A stretch of 7,156 nt of DNA from Pseudomonadota bacterium (GTDB lineage Bacteria; Pseudomonadota; Gammaproteobacteria; Enterobacterales; Enterobacteriaceae), in the NCBI GenBank assembly GCA_023454395.1, contig JAEYFY010000175.1:1-7156 (forward strand). Direction: 5' to 3'. The notes beneath the pieces were generated by a model, which was not told where the DNA came from, did not search any database, and saw nothing but the letters and a program-made list of their open reading frames with translations. This document shows, piece by piece, positions 1-7,076 of the stretch; the first letter of the stretch is position 1, and every line of letters begins with the position of its first letter. A program made the translations under genes and the position numbers.

Positions 1-54
1 CCTAATAGGGATTATTATCATGTTGTTTTACAACACAGTTTGTCACTTAAATAG
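1..54 (+). CDS. pabC: Probable 3' end of pabC (aminodeoxychorismate lyase), partial
   Basis: An open frame enters from the left edge and ends at TAG 52-54, giving 17 residues (PNRDYYHVVLQHSLSLK). The other two + frames do not fit as well: frame 3 stops at once and frame 2 runs on to 60. Enterobacteria carry pabC directly upstream of mltG, and its stop would lie 17 bases before the mltG ATG. PabC is a PLP enzyme that releases pyruvate from aminodeoxychorismate to give p-aminobenzoate for folate. The tail only loosely resembles the E. coli PabC end and contains no catalytic residue, so the call rests mainly on gene order. Confidence 0.5.
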   Translation, partial: PNRDYYHVVLQHSLSLK

Positions 55-71
55 AATTTAATGAGTTATAA

Positions 72-1094
72 ATGAAGATAAAAAAAATAGTATGGATAGT
101 TTTTTTTGCCTTATTGATTAGCCTTGGCGCAGTTGCATTGTATATGATGCAACATATTCGAGGTTTAGAAGAAAAGATTGTTGTAAAACAAGATGAAATG
201 TTACTGACTGTGCCGGCAGGAACAGGGCGTGTTGCCATGGAGCAACTATTAATAAAAAATAATCTGCTTAATGAAGGAGATTATTTTCAGATCTTATTAA
301 AAGCCAAACCAGAGCTAAGCCAATTTAAAGCGGGAACTTATCGTTTAACGAAGGATATGACGTTACGTGATGTTTTACTGCTGATCAAAAGTGGCAAAGA
401 GGCGCAGTTTACAATCCGTTTTATTGAAGGAAGCCGTTTAAAGGATTGGCAATCTATTTTTGAGCAAGCGCCTCAACTTGCTGCTGTCGCACATACGATG
501 GATAGCGATAAATTACGCCAAGAAATAGGAATAAAACCGGAAATTACTGATCTAGAAGGTTGGTTTGCGCCAGATACATACCATTACACTGCGGGTACGA
601 CAGATGTCGCAATTTTAAAGCGTGCCTACCAACAAATGGAAAAAACATTAGAAGAAGAGTGGATTAAACGCGATAGTGATTTACCGTATAAGTCGGCTTA
701 TGAAATGCTTATCATGGCATCAATTATTGAAAAAGAGACAGGTATTGATGCTGAAAGAACAAAGGTTGCGTCTGTTTTTGTCAATCGATTAAAAACAAAT
801 ATGCGATTACAGACCGATCCTACCGTGATTTATGGTTTAGGTGATAAATACCGAGGTACAATTTATCGCAGTGATTTAAATGGTTACACCCCTTATAACA
901 CGTATCAAATTGATGGATTACCACCAACACCAATCGCAATGCCCGGTGTTGCTTCAATTAGAGCCGCTGCACATCCAGCGGATACGCGTTATCTCTATTT
1001 TGTTGCGGATGGGACGGGTGGTCATAAATTTTCAACCACACTCAATGAACACAATAAGGCCGTCGCGCAATACCGACGCTTACAACAAAGATAA
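72..1094 (+). CDS. mltG: Endolytic murein transglycosylase MltG (YceG)
   Basis: MltG is an inner-membrane lytic transglycosylase that cleaves nascent peptidoglycan glycan strands and is thought to act as a terminase setting strand length. The protein has 340 residues, the same as E. coli. Residues 1-5 are basic (MKIKK), a single membrane segment spans about 6-26, and the rest is periplasmic: a LysM-like region at about 45-110 and a catalytic YceG domain at about 115-335. The IIEKETG motif is at 218-224; Glu220 corresponds to the essential E. coli Glu218. Other family marks are [10 protein letters not shown] (246-255), YNTY (275-278), [10 protein letters not shown] (283-292) and YFVADG (309-314). 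The ATG at 72 has only a weak ribosome site, but it gives the full membrane anchor and family length. The tmk start follows 2 bases after the stop. Confidence 0.96.
   Translation: MKIKKIVWIVFFALLISLGAVALYMMQHIRGLEEKIVVKQDEMLLTVPAGTGRVAMEQLLIKNNLLNEGDYFQILLKAKPELSQFKAGTYRLTKDMTLRDVLLLIKSGKEAQFTIRFIEGSRLKDWQSIFEQAPQLAAVAHTMDSDKLRQEIGIKPEITDLEGWFAPDTYHYTAGTTDVAILKRAYQQMEKTLEEEWIKRDSDLPYKSAYEMLIMASIIEKETGIDAERTKVASVFVNRLKTNMRLQTDPTVIYGLGDKYRGTIYRSDLNGYTPYNTYQIDGLPPTPIAMPGVASIRAAAHPADTRYLYFVADGTGGHKFSTTLNEHNKAVAQYRRLQQR
80..107 (+). repeat. Paired A8 and T8 homopolymer tracts at the start of mltG
   Basis: A run of eight A (80-87) and a run of eight T (100-107) lie 12 bases apart inside codons 3 to 12 of mltG. 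They encode the basic N-terminus and the first part of the membrane segment. They are complementary and could pair in the mRNA, though only weakly. Runs of this length are known sites of polymerase slippage. A one-base change in either would frameshift the gene right after its start. The reading frame is intact here. Confidence 0.7.
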
Positions 1095-1096
1095 TT

Positions 1097-1744
1097 ATGA
1101 ATAACAGCAAATTTATTGTAATTGAAGGATTAGAAGGTGCTGGAAAAACCAGCGCAATTCAAACGGTTATTGATACATTAAAAGAAAAAGGTATCACCAA
1201 TCTGGCTTTTACCCGTGAACCGGGAGGTACACCGCTTGCTGAAAAACTACGTGAACTCATCAAGCAAGGTATTGACGGCGAAAAAGTGACAGATAAAGCA
1301 GAGCTTTTAATGTTATATGCCGCGCGTGTTCAGCTTGTTGAAAACGTAATAAAACCGGCATTAGCGGAAGGTAAATGGGTGATTGGCGATAGACATGATC
1401 TCTCTTCACAAGCTTATCAGGGTGGGGGACGCGGCTTAGATAAAGATCTTATGTTGTCACTTCGTAATACCGTTCTTGGTGATTTTCGCCCTGATTTAAC
1501 CTTATATCTTGATTTAGATCCGGCTATTGGTCTTGCCAGAGCGCGCGCTCGAGGTGAGTTAGACCGAATTGAAAAAGAATCAATGGATTTCTTTTATCGT
1601 ACTCGTGAACGTTATCAGGCATTAGCCAAAGGTGATGACTCTATTATCACAATAGATGCATCTCAAGCTATTGAAAAAGTACAAGCAGATATCCGTCAAA
1701 CATTAACAGCGTGGCTAGTTCAGCAGGAAAATAAATCACTATGA
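1097..1744 (+). CDS. tmk: Thymidylate kinase (dTMP kinase)
   Basis: Tmk is a cytoplasmic enzyme that phosphorylates dTMP to dTDP with ATP, the step where de novo and salvage dTTP synthesis meet; it is normally essential. The protein has 215 residues, near the E. coli length of 213. A P-loop GLEGAGKT sits at 11-18, followed by the dTMP-binding REPGGT (40-45), the DRH motif (98-100) with [11 protein letters not shown] (103-113), and a basic LID segment [11 protein letters not shown] (147-157). A P-loop without arginine plus an arginine-rich LID is the bacterial type II arrangement. The ATG at 1097 lies 2 bases after the mltG stop with no strong ribosome site, so translational coupling is likely. 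The TGA stop overlaps the holB start as ATGA at 1741-1744. Confidence 0.97.
   Translation: MNNSKFIVIEGLEGAGKTSAIQTVIDTLKEKGITNLAFTREPGGTPLAEKLRELIKQGIDGEKVTDKAELLMLYAARVQLVENVIKPALAEGKWVIGDRHDLSSQAYQGGGRGLDKDLMLSLRNTVLGDFRPDLTLYLDLDPAIGLARARARGELDRIEKESMDFFYRTRERYQALAKGDDSIITIDASQAIEKVQADIRQTLTAWLVQQENKSL
1539..1550. repeat. 12-bp perfect GC-rich palindrome inside tmk
   Basis: GAGCGCGCGCTC reads the same on both strands and stands out in an AT-rich region. It falls on the codons for the arginine/alanine repeat of the Tmk LID. The simplest explanation is coding constraint, from alternating Arg and Ala codons. No regulatory role is claimed. Confidence 0.6.
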
Positions 1745-2724
1745 ATTGGTATCCTTGGCTAAATCAGGCATATCGACAACTTATTAGCATGTATCAAGAA
1801 GGGCGAGGTCATCATGCCTTGCTTTTACATGCGATAGAAGGCATGGGAGGAGAAGCACTCTCTTATGGGTTAAGTCGTTGGTTAATGTGCCAGAATAAAC
1901 AGGGATTAAAAAGTTGTAATGAATGCCATAGCTGTCGTTTGATGATTGCTGAAACACACCCTGATTGGCATGTTTTGCAAAGTGAAAAGGGAAAATCCTC
2001 GATTGGTATTGAAGCAGTAAGAAAAGTCACTGAAAAATTGGAGCATCATGCTCAGCAAAGTGGTTCTAGGGTTGTTTGGATAAAAGATGTTGAAGCGTTA
2101 ACTGAAGCGGCAGCAAATGCATTGCTCAAAACGTTAGAAGAGCCGCCTAAAAACACCTATTTTTTACTGAATTGTCAGCAACCAGAGGTTTTATTAGCGA
2201 CATTGCGTAGCCGTTGTTTTTATTACCATTTAGCAACGCCAGATCTCCAACATGCAACGCACTGGTTACAGCAACAATTACCAAACATACCTTATGCCAA
2301 TAGTGTGACGGCATTAAATTTATCTCAGAATGCTCCAGTTTTAGCGCTTTCATTATTGAAAGATGAGTGGAAGGAAAGAGAGACCTTTTGCCAAATTTTA
2401 TATGCAAGCATACAACAACATGATTTATATTCATTTTTACCGCAATTAAATCAAGATAATGCCGAGCGTCGCTTGTATTGGTTATTATCCCTGCTGCTTG
2501 ATGCATTAAAATACCAAACCAATGCACAAGTGTATTGTGTGAACCAAGACCAGCAAGCATTAATTATGGCGTTATCACAATGGCCTTCGGATATTTTGTT
2601 ATCCACTATTGATGGATGGAAACAGTGTCGTTACCAGTTAATGACCATTCCTGCATTAAATAGAGAATTATTACTAGTAGAGCAGCTACTAGATTGGGAA
2701 AATCAGCTAGCTACAAAAAATTAA
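1741..2724 (+). CDS. holB: DNA polymerase III subunit delta' (clamp loader)
   Basis: HolB is the delta' subunit of the DnaX clamp-loader complex, which opens the beta clamp and loads it on primed DNA. The protein has 327 residues (E. coli 334). The N-terminal AAA+ fold has a degenerate P-loop ([10 protein letters not shown], 31-40) lacking GKT, as expected because delta' does not hydrolyse ATP. Four zinc-binding cysteines are at 50, 59, 62 and 65, the same spacing as in E. coli. LLKTLEEPP (128-136) and the conserved SRC motif (157-159), which supplies an arginine finger to the neighbouring DnaX subunit, are both intact. The C-terminal collar domain, about 210-327, diverges as is usual. The start overlaps the tmk stop by 4 bases (ATGA), so the two are coupled. 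An ERIC repeat begins 43 bases after the stop. Confidence 0.95.
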   Translation: MNWYPWLNQAYRQLISMYQEGRGHHALLLHAIEGMGGEALSYGLSRWLMCQNKQGLKSCNECHSCRLMIAETHPDWHVLQSEKGKSSIGIEAVRKVTEKLEHHAQQSGSRVVWIKDVEALTEAAANALLKTLEEPPKNTYFLLNCQQPEVLLATLRSRCFYYHLATPDLQHATHWLQQQLPNIPYANSVTALNLSQNAPVLALSLLKDEWKERETFCQILYASIQQHDLYSFLPQLNQDNAERRLYWLLSLLLDALKYQTNAQVYCVNQDQQALIMALSQWPSDILLSTIDGWKQCRYQLMTIPALNRELLLVEQLLDWENQLATKN

Positions 2725-2767
2725 TTATCTATATATTAATTATGATTTAGCTGTAATAAAAAACACC

Positions 2768-2892
2768 TATACTCTAAATCATTCGAGTTGTAGGTAGGCG
2801 GCAAGCAAAGATATCCCGATGAGCATACTCATATGTGATTCGGGTAACTTAGCGTAGCCAACACCCCTGCAACTTGAAGAATGACGAGTATA
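2768..2892. repeat. ERIC / IRU palindromic intergenic repeat, 125 bp, full length
   Basis: The element fills most of the holB-ycfH gap. Its ends are perfect inverted copies: TATACTC at 2768-2774 and GAGTATA at 2886-2892. Inner arms also pair: GTTGTAGG (2787-2794) with CCTGCAAC (2866-2873, one G-U pair), and CCCGA (2815-2819) with TCGGG (2840-2844). The core carries a small hairpin, ATGAG-CATA-CTCAT (2819-2832). The tail, GCCAACACCCCTGCAACTTGAA and onward in two blocks (2857-2878), resembles the ERIC consensus as I recall it, as do the length (about 127 bp) and TATA-like ends. ERICs are non-autonomous repeats of enterobacteria found in transcribed gaps, where they fold in RNA and can affect mRNA stability. 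This one would be co-transcribed if holB and ycfH share a message. Confidence 0.88.
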
Positions 2893-2922
2893 TAAGTCGT
2901 ATCAGATAAATGAGAGTAAGTT

Positions 2923-3708
2923 ATGTTTTTAGTTGATTCACACTGCCATCTCGACTGCTTAGATTATGAAAAATTACATGAAAATATTGATGATGTTGTC
3001 GAAAAAGCACAGCAGCGTGATGTTCAATATATGTTAGCAGTGGCAACCACATTACCGGGCTTTAAGAGTATGCGTGAGCTAATCGGTAAACGTGACAATA
3101 TCGCCTTTTCTTGTGGAGTCCATCCTTTAAATTTAGATGAAGGTCATGATATTGAAGAATTAGCACGTTTAGCTGCTGCACCTGATGTTGTGGCTTTAGG
3201 TGAAACAGGGCTAGATTACTATTACCAACAAGAAAATGCGGCTCTACAGCGTGAAATTTTCCGTGAGCATATTCGTATTGGACGCCAAGTTAATAAACCC
3301 GTTATTGTGCATACACGAAGTGCTCGCGAAGACACGTTATCTATTTTAAAAGAAGAAAAAGTTCAAGATTGTGGCGGTGTTTTGCATTGTTTTACTGAAG
3401 ATAAAGAAACTGCAACCGCATTACTTGATCTTGGAATGTATATTTCTTTTTCTGGCATCGTAACATTTAGAAATGCTGAACAAATTAGAGAAGCAGCGCG
3501 TATTGTTCCTCTTGATAGAATTTTAGTTGAAACAGACTCCCCTTATTTAGCGCCTGTTCCTCATCGTGGAAAAGAGAACCAACCGGCTTATGTCCGTGAT
3601 GTTGCAGAATATATGGCTGTCTTAAAAGGCGTCAGTGTTGAAGAGTTAGCGCAACAAACAACACGCAATTTTGCTAAGCTCTTTCATATTCAAAACTTAC
3701 CTGCTTAA
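2923..3708 (+). CDS. ycfH: TatD-family metal-dependent hydrolase YcfH
   Basis: This is a cytoplasmic TIM-barrel metalloenzyme of the TatD family; members include 3'-5' DNA exonucleases, but the natural substrate of YcfH is not firmly established. The protein has 261 residues (E. coli 265). The metal-binding set is complete: DSHCHLD with His7 and His9, LGETGLDYYY with Glu94, VHTR with His130, LHCF with His155 and VETDSPYLAP with Asp205. The ATG at 2923 is preceded by a purine-rich GAGAG (2912-2916) and places the first metal site at residue 7, as in the family. It stands 30 bases after the ERIC repeat, and hinT follows about 40 bases downstream. In E. coli ptsG comes next instead. The symbol tatD belongs to a paralog, so ycfH is preferred. 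Confidence 0.93.
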   Translation: MFLVDSHCHLDCLDYEKLHENIDDVVEKAQQRDVQYMLAVATTLPGFKSMRELIGKRDNIAFSCGVHPLNLDEGHDIEELARLAAAPDVVALGETGLDYYYQQENAALQREIFREHIRIGRQVNKPVIVHTRSAREDTLSILKEEKVQDCGGVLHCFTEDKETATALLDLGMYISFSGIVTFRNAEQIREAARIVPLDRILVETDSPYLAPVPHRGKENQPAYVRDVAEYMAVLKGVSVEELAQQTTRNFAKLFHIQNLPA

Positions 3709-3738
3709 TAGAATTAATCGGGAATTAAAATAAATAAT

Positions 3739-3743
3739 AAGGT
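3739..3743 (+). promoter_or_regulatory. Ribosome binding site deciding the hinT start
   Basis: AAGGT lies about 7 bases before the ATG at 3751. Two in-frame upstream candidates, GTG 3742 and ATG 3745, overlap or touch this site and so are poor starts. The 3751 start also gives the exact family N-terminus [10 protein letters not shown]. Confidence 0.7.
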
Positions 3744-3750
3744 GATGGAA

Positions 3751-4101
3751 ATGGCAGAAGAAACAATTTTCAGTAAAATTATCCGTGGTGAAATTCCAGC
3801 CAATATCGTGTTTCAAGATGATACAGTGACGGCATTTCGTGATATTTCACCTCAAGCACCCACTCATATTTTAATTATTCCTAATAAACTTATTCCTACT
3901 GTAAATGATGTTACTGCGGAAGATGAGCAAGTATTAGGACACCTTTTCGTTGTTGCGGCAAAAATTGCACAACAAGAAGGTATTGCTGAAGATGGTTATC
4001 GCTTAGTGATGAACTGTAATAAACATGGTGGACAAGAAGTTTTCCATATTCATATGCATTTACTTGGCGGGAAACCATTAGGACCATTATTAAGCCTGTA
4101 A
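3751..4101 (+). CDS. hinT: HIT-family purine nucleoside phosphoramidase HinT
   Basis: HinT hydrolyses adenosine and guanosine phosphoramidates, including lysyl-AMP formed by lysyl-tRNA synthetase, as a cytoplasmic dimer. From the 3751 ATG the protein has 116 residues (E. coli 119) and begins [10 protein letters not shown] like the E. coli protein. The histidine triad HIHMHLLGG has His99, His101 and His103; His101 is the nucleophile position by E. coli numbering. [15 protein letters not shown] (31-45) and HGGQEVFH (92-99) are also conserved. The C-terminus ends GPLLSL, three residues shorter than E. coli. In-frame GTG 3742 and ATG 3745 would add two or three residues but clash with the ribosome site. 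It lies 39 bases before ycfL and is probably co-transcribed with it. Confidence 0.95.
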   Translation: MAEETIFSKIIRGEIPANIVFQDDTVTAFRDISPQAPTHILIIPNKLIPTVNDVTAEDEQVLGHLFVVAAKIAQQEGIAEDGYRLVMNCNKHGGQEVFHIHMHLLGGKPLGPLLSL

Positions 4102-4140
4102 TGGATGTAATGCTAACAGCAGGATAACAGGAAGTAATAC

Positions 4141-4542
4141 ATGATAAGACAAGGTAAGGCTATTTGTTCATTACTTATCGTTGTGTTAATGACGACATTG
4201 CTTGCAGGATGTTTATCATCTCATTCAGATAATAAACTCTATTTCAATCGTCAGCAGGCTATTATTATGGAGCCTTCAGTATTAGTTGTAGGCGTTGTTG
4301 CTGGTCAGCCAGCCATTGAACACCATGCTAATGGCACCAAAGCGACAGTCATGTTATCAAATACACAATCTTACCCTGTTTCTATTCGTTATCGTTTTTA
4401 TTGGTATAACGAACAAGGGCTTGAAGTTTCCCCTGCTGGAAATGTAAATGATGTGACTATTCTTGGAGATGGTGATGTCGAAATTAGTGGTGATATACCA
4501 AATAAAACCATTAGTTATGTCAGAGTTTATCTCTTTACTTAG
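4141..4542 (+). CDS. ycfL: YcfL family lipoprotein (DUF1425)
   Basis: A small predicted outer-membrane lipoprotein of 133 residues (E. coli YcfL about 125). The N-terminus has basic residues (MIRQGK), a hydrophobic segment at about 8-22 and a lipobox LLAGC, so Cys24 becomes the lipidated first residue. The next residue is Leu, not Asp, which favours export to the outer membrane by Lol. The mature part, about 40-133, looks like a beta-rich single domain with YRFYWYNEQGLEVSP at 82-96. Its molecular function is unknown. A good ribosome site AGGAAG (4129-4134) lies 6 bases before the ATG. It is followed after 17 bases by lpoB, and the constant pairing of the two suggests, but does not prove, a shared envelope role. 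Confidence 0.9.
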   Translation: MIRQGKAICSLLIVVLMTTLLAGCLSSHSDNKLYFNRQQAIIMEPSVLVVGVVAGQPAIEHHANGTKATVMLSNTQSYPVSIRYRFYWYNEQGLEVSPAGNVNDVTILGDGDVEISGDIPNKTISYVRVYLFT

Positions 4543-4559
4543 GATAAGGTAACACGAGC

Positions 4560-5141
4560 ATGAAAAGAGTTCTATTTGTGGCGATGTCTGTATTTTTATT
4601 AGCGGGTTGTCCATCTATGTTGCCACAACAACCCCCTGTACCTGTAGAGCCGGTGACACCCACAGAGCCAGTAGAGCCGCCTAAACCGATAGAGCCACCA
4701 ATCGAAGTTGTGCCAACGCCACCTAAAATCACGAGCATTAATTGGAATGCAGCTGTCACACCTTTAATTAGAGAAATGGCAGTTACTGATGATTTAGACG
4801 CGGGTAAACTTATCGTTGTTGATAATGTTAAAAATAATTCAGGCGGGAATATCCAAGCGGTAAATGCGACTAATACTATTATTGAATCAGTTAATAGTAT
4901 TAGTGCATTGCAAACCGTGCCTTATACGCAAATGATGTCAGCACGAAAAGCGCTTGGTTTATCTGGTGAAGATAGCCTAGGTCTTCGTAGTGCAGCGATT
5001 GGCTTAGCCCGCTATTTGAAAGCTGATTATATTTTATTCTCAACCGTTGATGGTAAAAAAGATAACCGTGTGATCAGCATGCAGTTAATGTCGGTTTCTT
5101 CTGGTGAAATTCTTTGGAACGGGCGTCATAAGGTTGAGTGA
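4560..5141 (+). CDS. lpoB: Penicillin-binding protein activator LpoB
   Basis: LpoB is an outer-membrane lipoprotein that reaches through the peptidoglycan to bind the UB2H domain of PBP1B and stimulate its glycosyltransferase and transpeptidase. The protein has 193 residues (E. coli 213). A signal peptide with lipobox LLAGC lipidates Cys17. Residues 18-56 are a disordered linker with 16 prolines in 39 residues, built of PVEP/PTEP/PIEP units. A globular domain with the TolB-N-like LpoB fold follows from about 60 (INWNAA) to the end, including LGLSGEDSLGLRSAAIGLAR (132-151, in parts) and the terminal [12 protein letters not shown]. The ribosome site AAGG (4546-4549) precedes the ATG by 10 bases. 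The linker is shorter than in E. coli. The stop lies within the start region of thiK. A 13-bp inverted repeat sits in the coding sequence at 4869-4904. Confidence 0.94.
   Translation: MKRVLFVAMSVFLLAGCPSMLPQQPPVPVEPVTPTEPVEPPKPIEPPIEVVPTPPKITSINWNAAVTPLIREMAVTDDLDAGKLIVVDNVKNNSGGNIQAVNATNTIIESVNSISALQTVPYTQMMSARKALGLSGEDSLGLRSAAIGLARYLKADYILFSTVDGKKDNRVISMQLMSVSSGEILWNGRHKVE
4869..4904. repeat. Perfect 13-bp inverted repeat inside lpoB
   Basis: The left arm ACTAATACTATTA (4869-4881) and right arm TAATAGTATTAGT (4892-4904) are exact reverse complements separated by a 10-base loop. The arms lie in lpoB codons 104 to 115 and encode part of the first conserved helix after the linker. Only 2 of 13 pairs are G-C, so an RNA hairpin would be of moderate stability, but the match is perfect and much longer than expected by chance for this window. 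Confidence 0.85.
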
Positions 5142-6018
5142 TCCGCATTACTCAAGTTTGCTTAATGCCTTGCAAGCGCTTTTCCCTGCAACGGCATTAA
5201 GTCAATGGAAAATCACTGCATTAGCCGGAGCCGGTGGTGGTGGTTTTCGTGTGCAATGTGCAGATATTGACTGGGTTGCTCGCTATTATGGCGATGAAAA
5301 AAAAGCGCTTTATGTACATGGAAGAAAAGAATACGCCATTTTAAAGCAGCTATCAGGATCTGATTTATCACCTAAAGTTGCCACACGTTATAAAGAGTGG
5401 TTTTTTCTTTGTTGGTTACAGGGCGAACATCTTACTCATCAATCACTTTTTAGTACTTATTTAAAACCGTTAGCTGAAAAAATAGCAATACTCCATCAAC
5501 ACACACCGTTAGGTTTTCCTCTTAACTTAAATCATGAGTTATTAATTTATTGGCAGAGTATTGATAGAAAACGTTTATCTGCTAAATGGTTACGCTTGCA
5601 ACAACATTTTTTACGCCAACCGCGATGCAATTTCATAAAATACGCGCCTGCTCACATGGATTTGCATGTTGAGAATATTCTTCTTAGTGATTCGGGTATA
5701 AAATTTATTGATTGGGAATATGCAGCTGATATTGATACAGCAGATTCATTGATGACGTTCTTTGCAACAAACCAACTCAATGAGGCGCAACAAAATACGT
5801 TTTTGGATTATTATTATTCGTATCATTGTCATTATACTCAATCCAAAGAGATTGATATTTATTCTGTGAAGGAGTTGAGAAAGCGTATTCTCTCAAGGGA
5901 GCCATTCATTTTTTATATGATGCTAATGTGGTATGAAGTCCGTTGGCAACAAACAAAAGATGGATCATTTTTAATAATGTCTGAACCTTTGCGTCGCTAT
6001 TTCAGTCTGACGAATTAA
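5134..6018 (+). CDS. thiK: Thiamine kinase ThiK (YcfN), TTG start proposed
   Basis: ThiK phosphorylates thiamine to thiamine monophosphate in the cytoplasm for salvage; ThiL then makes the pyrophosphate. From the TTG at 5134 the protein has 294 residues (E. coli 274) with an aminoglycoside-phosphotransferase/choline-kinase fold. A glycine-rich loop AGAGGGGF is at 31-38. The catalytic motif HMDLHVEN carries His174, Asp176, His178 and Asn181, and the metal-binding FIDWEYA has Asp193. The C-terminal WYEVRWQQT (266-274) matches the E. coli end. There is no in-frame ATG near the start. TTG 5134 overlaps lpoB by 8 bases and places the first conserved block about 15 residues in, as in E. coli. GTG 5104 would add 10 residues with a 38-base overlap and no visible ribosome site. 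Divergence from E. coli is greater than for the neighbours. Confidence 0.87.
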   Translation: MSDPHYSSLLNALQALFPATALSQWKITALAGAGGGGFRVQCADIDWVARYYGDEKKALYVHGRKEYAILKQLSGSDLSPKVATRYKEWFFLCWLQGEHLTHQSLFSTYLKPLAEKIAILHQHTPLGFPLNLNHELLIYWQSIDRKRLSAKWLRLQQHFLRQPRCNFIKYAPAHMDLHVENILLSDSGIKFIDWEYAADIDTADSLMTFFATNQLNEAQQNTFLDYYYSYHCHYTQSKEIDIYSVKELRKRILSREPFIFYMMLMWYEVRWQQTKDGSFLIMSEPLRRYFSLTN

Positions 6019-6043
6019 AGACATTATCTTGTCACAATTACAA

Positions 6044-6050
6044 AGAGAGG
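6044..6050 (+). promoter_or_regulatory. Strong ribosome binding site of nagZ
   Basis: AGAGAGG ends 6 bases before the nagZ ATG at 6057. It is one of the best Shine-Dalgarno matches in the window and fixes the start, agreeing with the conserved N-terminus [10 protein letters not shown]. Confidence 0.65.
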
Positions 6051-6056
6051 AATGTT

Positions 6057-7076
6057 ATGGGTCCAGTAATGCTTGATGTTGAAGGATATGAACTCGATAG
6101 TGAAGAGCGTGAAATTTTAAAGCATCCTCTTGTCGGTGGATTAATCCTTTTTACCCGCAACTTCCACGATGCTGAACAATTAAATGAATTAGTTCGCCAA
6201 ATTCGTGATGCATCTCATGAGCGGCTTGTGATTGCAGTAGACCAAGAAGGGGGACGAGTACAGCGCTTCCGTGATGGTTTTACACGCATACCAGCAGCTC
6301 AATCTTATGCGGCATTAAATGAAAGTTATCAAGCGAGTCATTTAGCACAAGAAGCGGGATGGCTAATGGCATCAGAAATGATTGCCATGGATATTGATAT
6401 CAGTTTTGCACCCGTGCTTGACCTAGGTCATAACTGTATTGCTATTGGCGAGCGTTCTTTCCATGATTCCCCTGAAATTGCCATGACAATGGCTGAGAGC
6501 TTTATTAAAGGTATGCGCTCTGCGGGTATGAAATCAACAGGCAAACACTTCCCTGGTCATGGTGCTGTAAGGGCTGATTCTCATAAAGAAACGCCTCGTG
6601 ATGATCGCTCTTTAAATGATATTCGCCAGCGTGATATGTCTATCTTTAAAGATTTTATTCAACGCCAGTTATTAGATGCGATTATGCCAGCTCATGTTAT
6701 TTATTCTCAGGTTGATGAGCGTCCGGCAAGTGGCTCATCGTACTGGCTGAAATCCATTTTACGCGAACAATTAGGCTTCCAAGGTGTTATTTTCTCTGAT
6801 GACTTATCGATGGAAGGCGCTGCTATTATGGGGAGTTATGCAGAAAGGGCGCAACGCTCGCTAGATGCCGGTTGTGATATGCTTTTAGTATGTAATAACC
6901 GAAAAGGGGCGGTGAGTGTGTTAGATAACCTGTCCTCTGTCAAAGCAGAACGTATCTCCACATTGTACCATCACCGAGGTCGTTACACATTGAGTGAGCT
7001 ACAAACCTCTGATCGTTGGAAAAAAGCGAATCAGTTGCTGACCCAATTACAGGAGCAATGGCAGGAGCGAGCATGA
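6057..7076 (+). CDS. nagZ: Beta-N-acetylhexosaminidase NagZ (GH3)
   Basis: NagZ is a cytoplasmic family-3 glycoside hydrolase that removes N-acetylglucosamine from anhydro-muropeptides during peptidoglycan recycling. Its products act as inducing ligands for AmpR in species with inducible ampC. The protein has 339 residues (E. coli 341) and aligns from [10 protein letters not shown] without a gap for most of its length. Substrate-binding positions Asp62, Arg70, Arg133 and the KHFPGHG motif (163-169) are kept. The mobile loop with the acid/base Asp174-His176 pair (ADSHKE) and the nucleophile Asp248 (FSDDLSMEG) are intact, so the enzyme should be active. The gene lies 38 bases after thiK and its TGA overlaps the ycfP start as ATGA (7073-7076), pointing to coupled translation. 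Confidence 0.97.
   Translation: MGPVMLDVEGYELDSEEREILKHPLVGGLILFTRNFHDAEQLNELVRQIRDASHERLVIAVDQEGGRVQRFRDGFTRIPAAQSYAALNESYQASHLAQEAGWLMASEMIAMDIDISFAPVLDLGHNCIAIGERSFHDSPEIAMTMAESFIKGMRSAGMKSTGKHFPGHGAVRADSHKETPRDDRSLNDIRQRDMSIFKDFIQRQLLDAIMPAHVIYSQVDERPASGSSYWLKSILREQLGFQGVIFSDDLSMEGAAIMGSYAERAQRSLDAGCDMLLVCNNRKGAVSVLDNLSSVKAERISTLYHHRGRYTLSELQTSDRWKKANQLLTQLQEQWQERA
7063..7067 (+). promoter_or_regulatory. Ribosome binding site of ycfP inside the nagZ end
   Basis: AGGAG lies 5 bases before the ycfP ATG at 7073 and is embedded in the last codons of nagZ. It supports initiation of ycfP on the nagZ message. Confidence 0.65.

Noticed and set aside
47..238. 63-codon - strand frame at the start of mltG
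   Set aside because: Antisense to the MltG signal anchor and without an initiation signal or motif.
880..1104. 74-codon + strand frame overlapping the end of mltG and the start of tmk
   Set aside because: It is out of frame with two conserved genes and shows no family resemblance.
2147..2560. 137-codon open frame on the - strand inside holB
   Set aside because: It lies wholly antisense to a well-supported gene, has no ribosome site or recognisable motif, and its composition is what the reverse of holB codons would give.
2722..2767. Possible terminator or promoter after holB
   Set aside because: The stretch is AT-rich with TAATTA repeats but has no GC stem followed by a T run. The TATACT at 2768 resembles a -10 box, but I see no good -35 at 16-18 bases (best is TTTAGC), so I do not call either.
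3742..3750. Upstream in-frame GTG and ATG starts for hinT
   Set aside because: They overlap the Shine-Dalgarno sequence and would extend beyond the conserved family N-terminus MAEETIF.
4357..4614. 85-codon - strand frame across ycfL and lpoB starts
   Set aside because: It runs antisense through two lipoprotein genes with clear signals and has no support of its own.
4535..4759. 74-codon - strand frame rich in glycine, serine and threonine
   Set aside because: It is the reverse reading of the proline-rich LpoB linker codons; the low-complexity look is a shadow effect.
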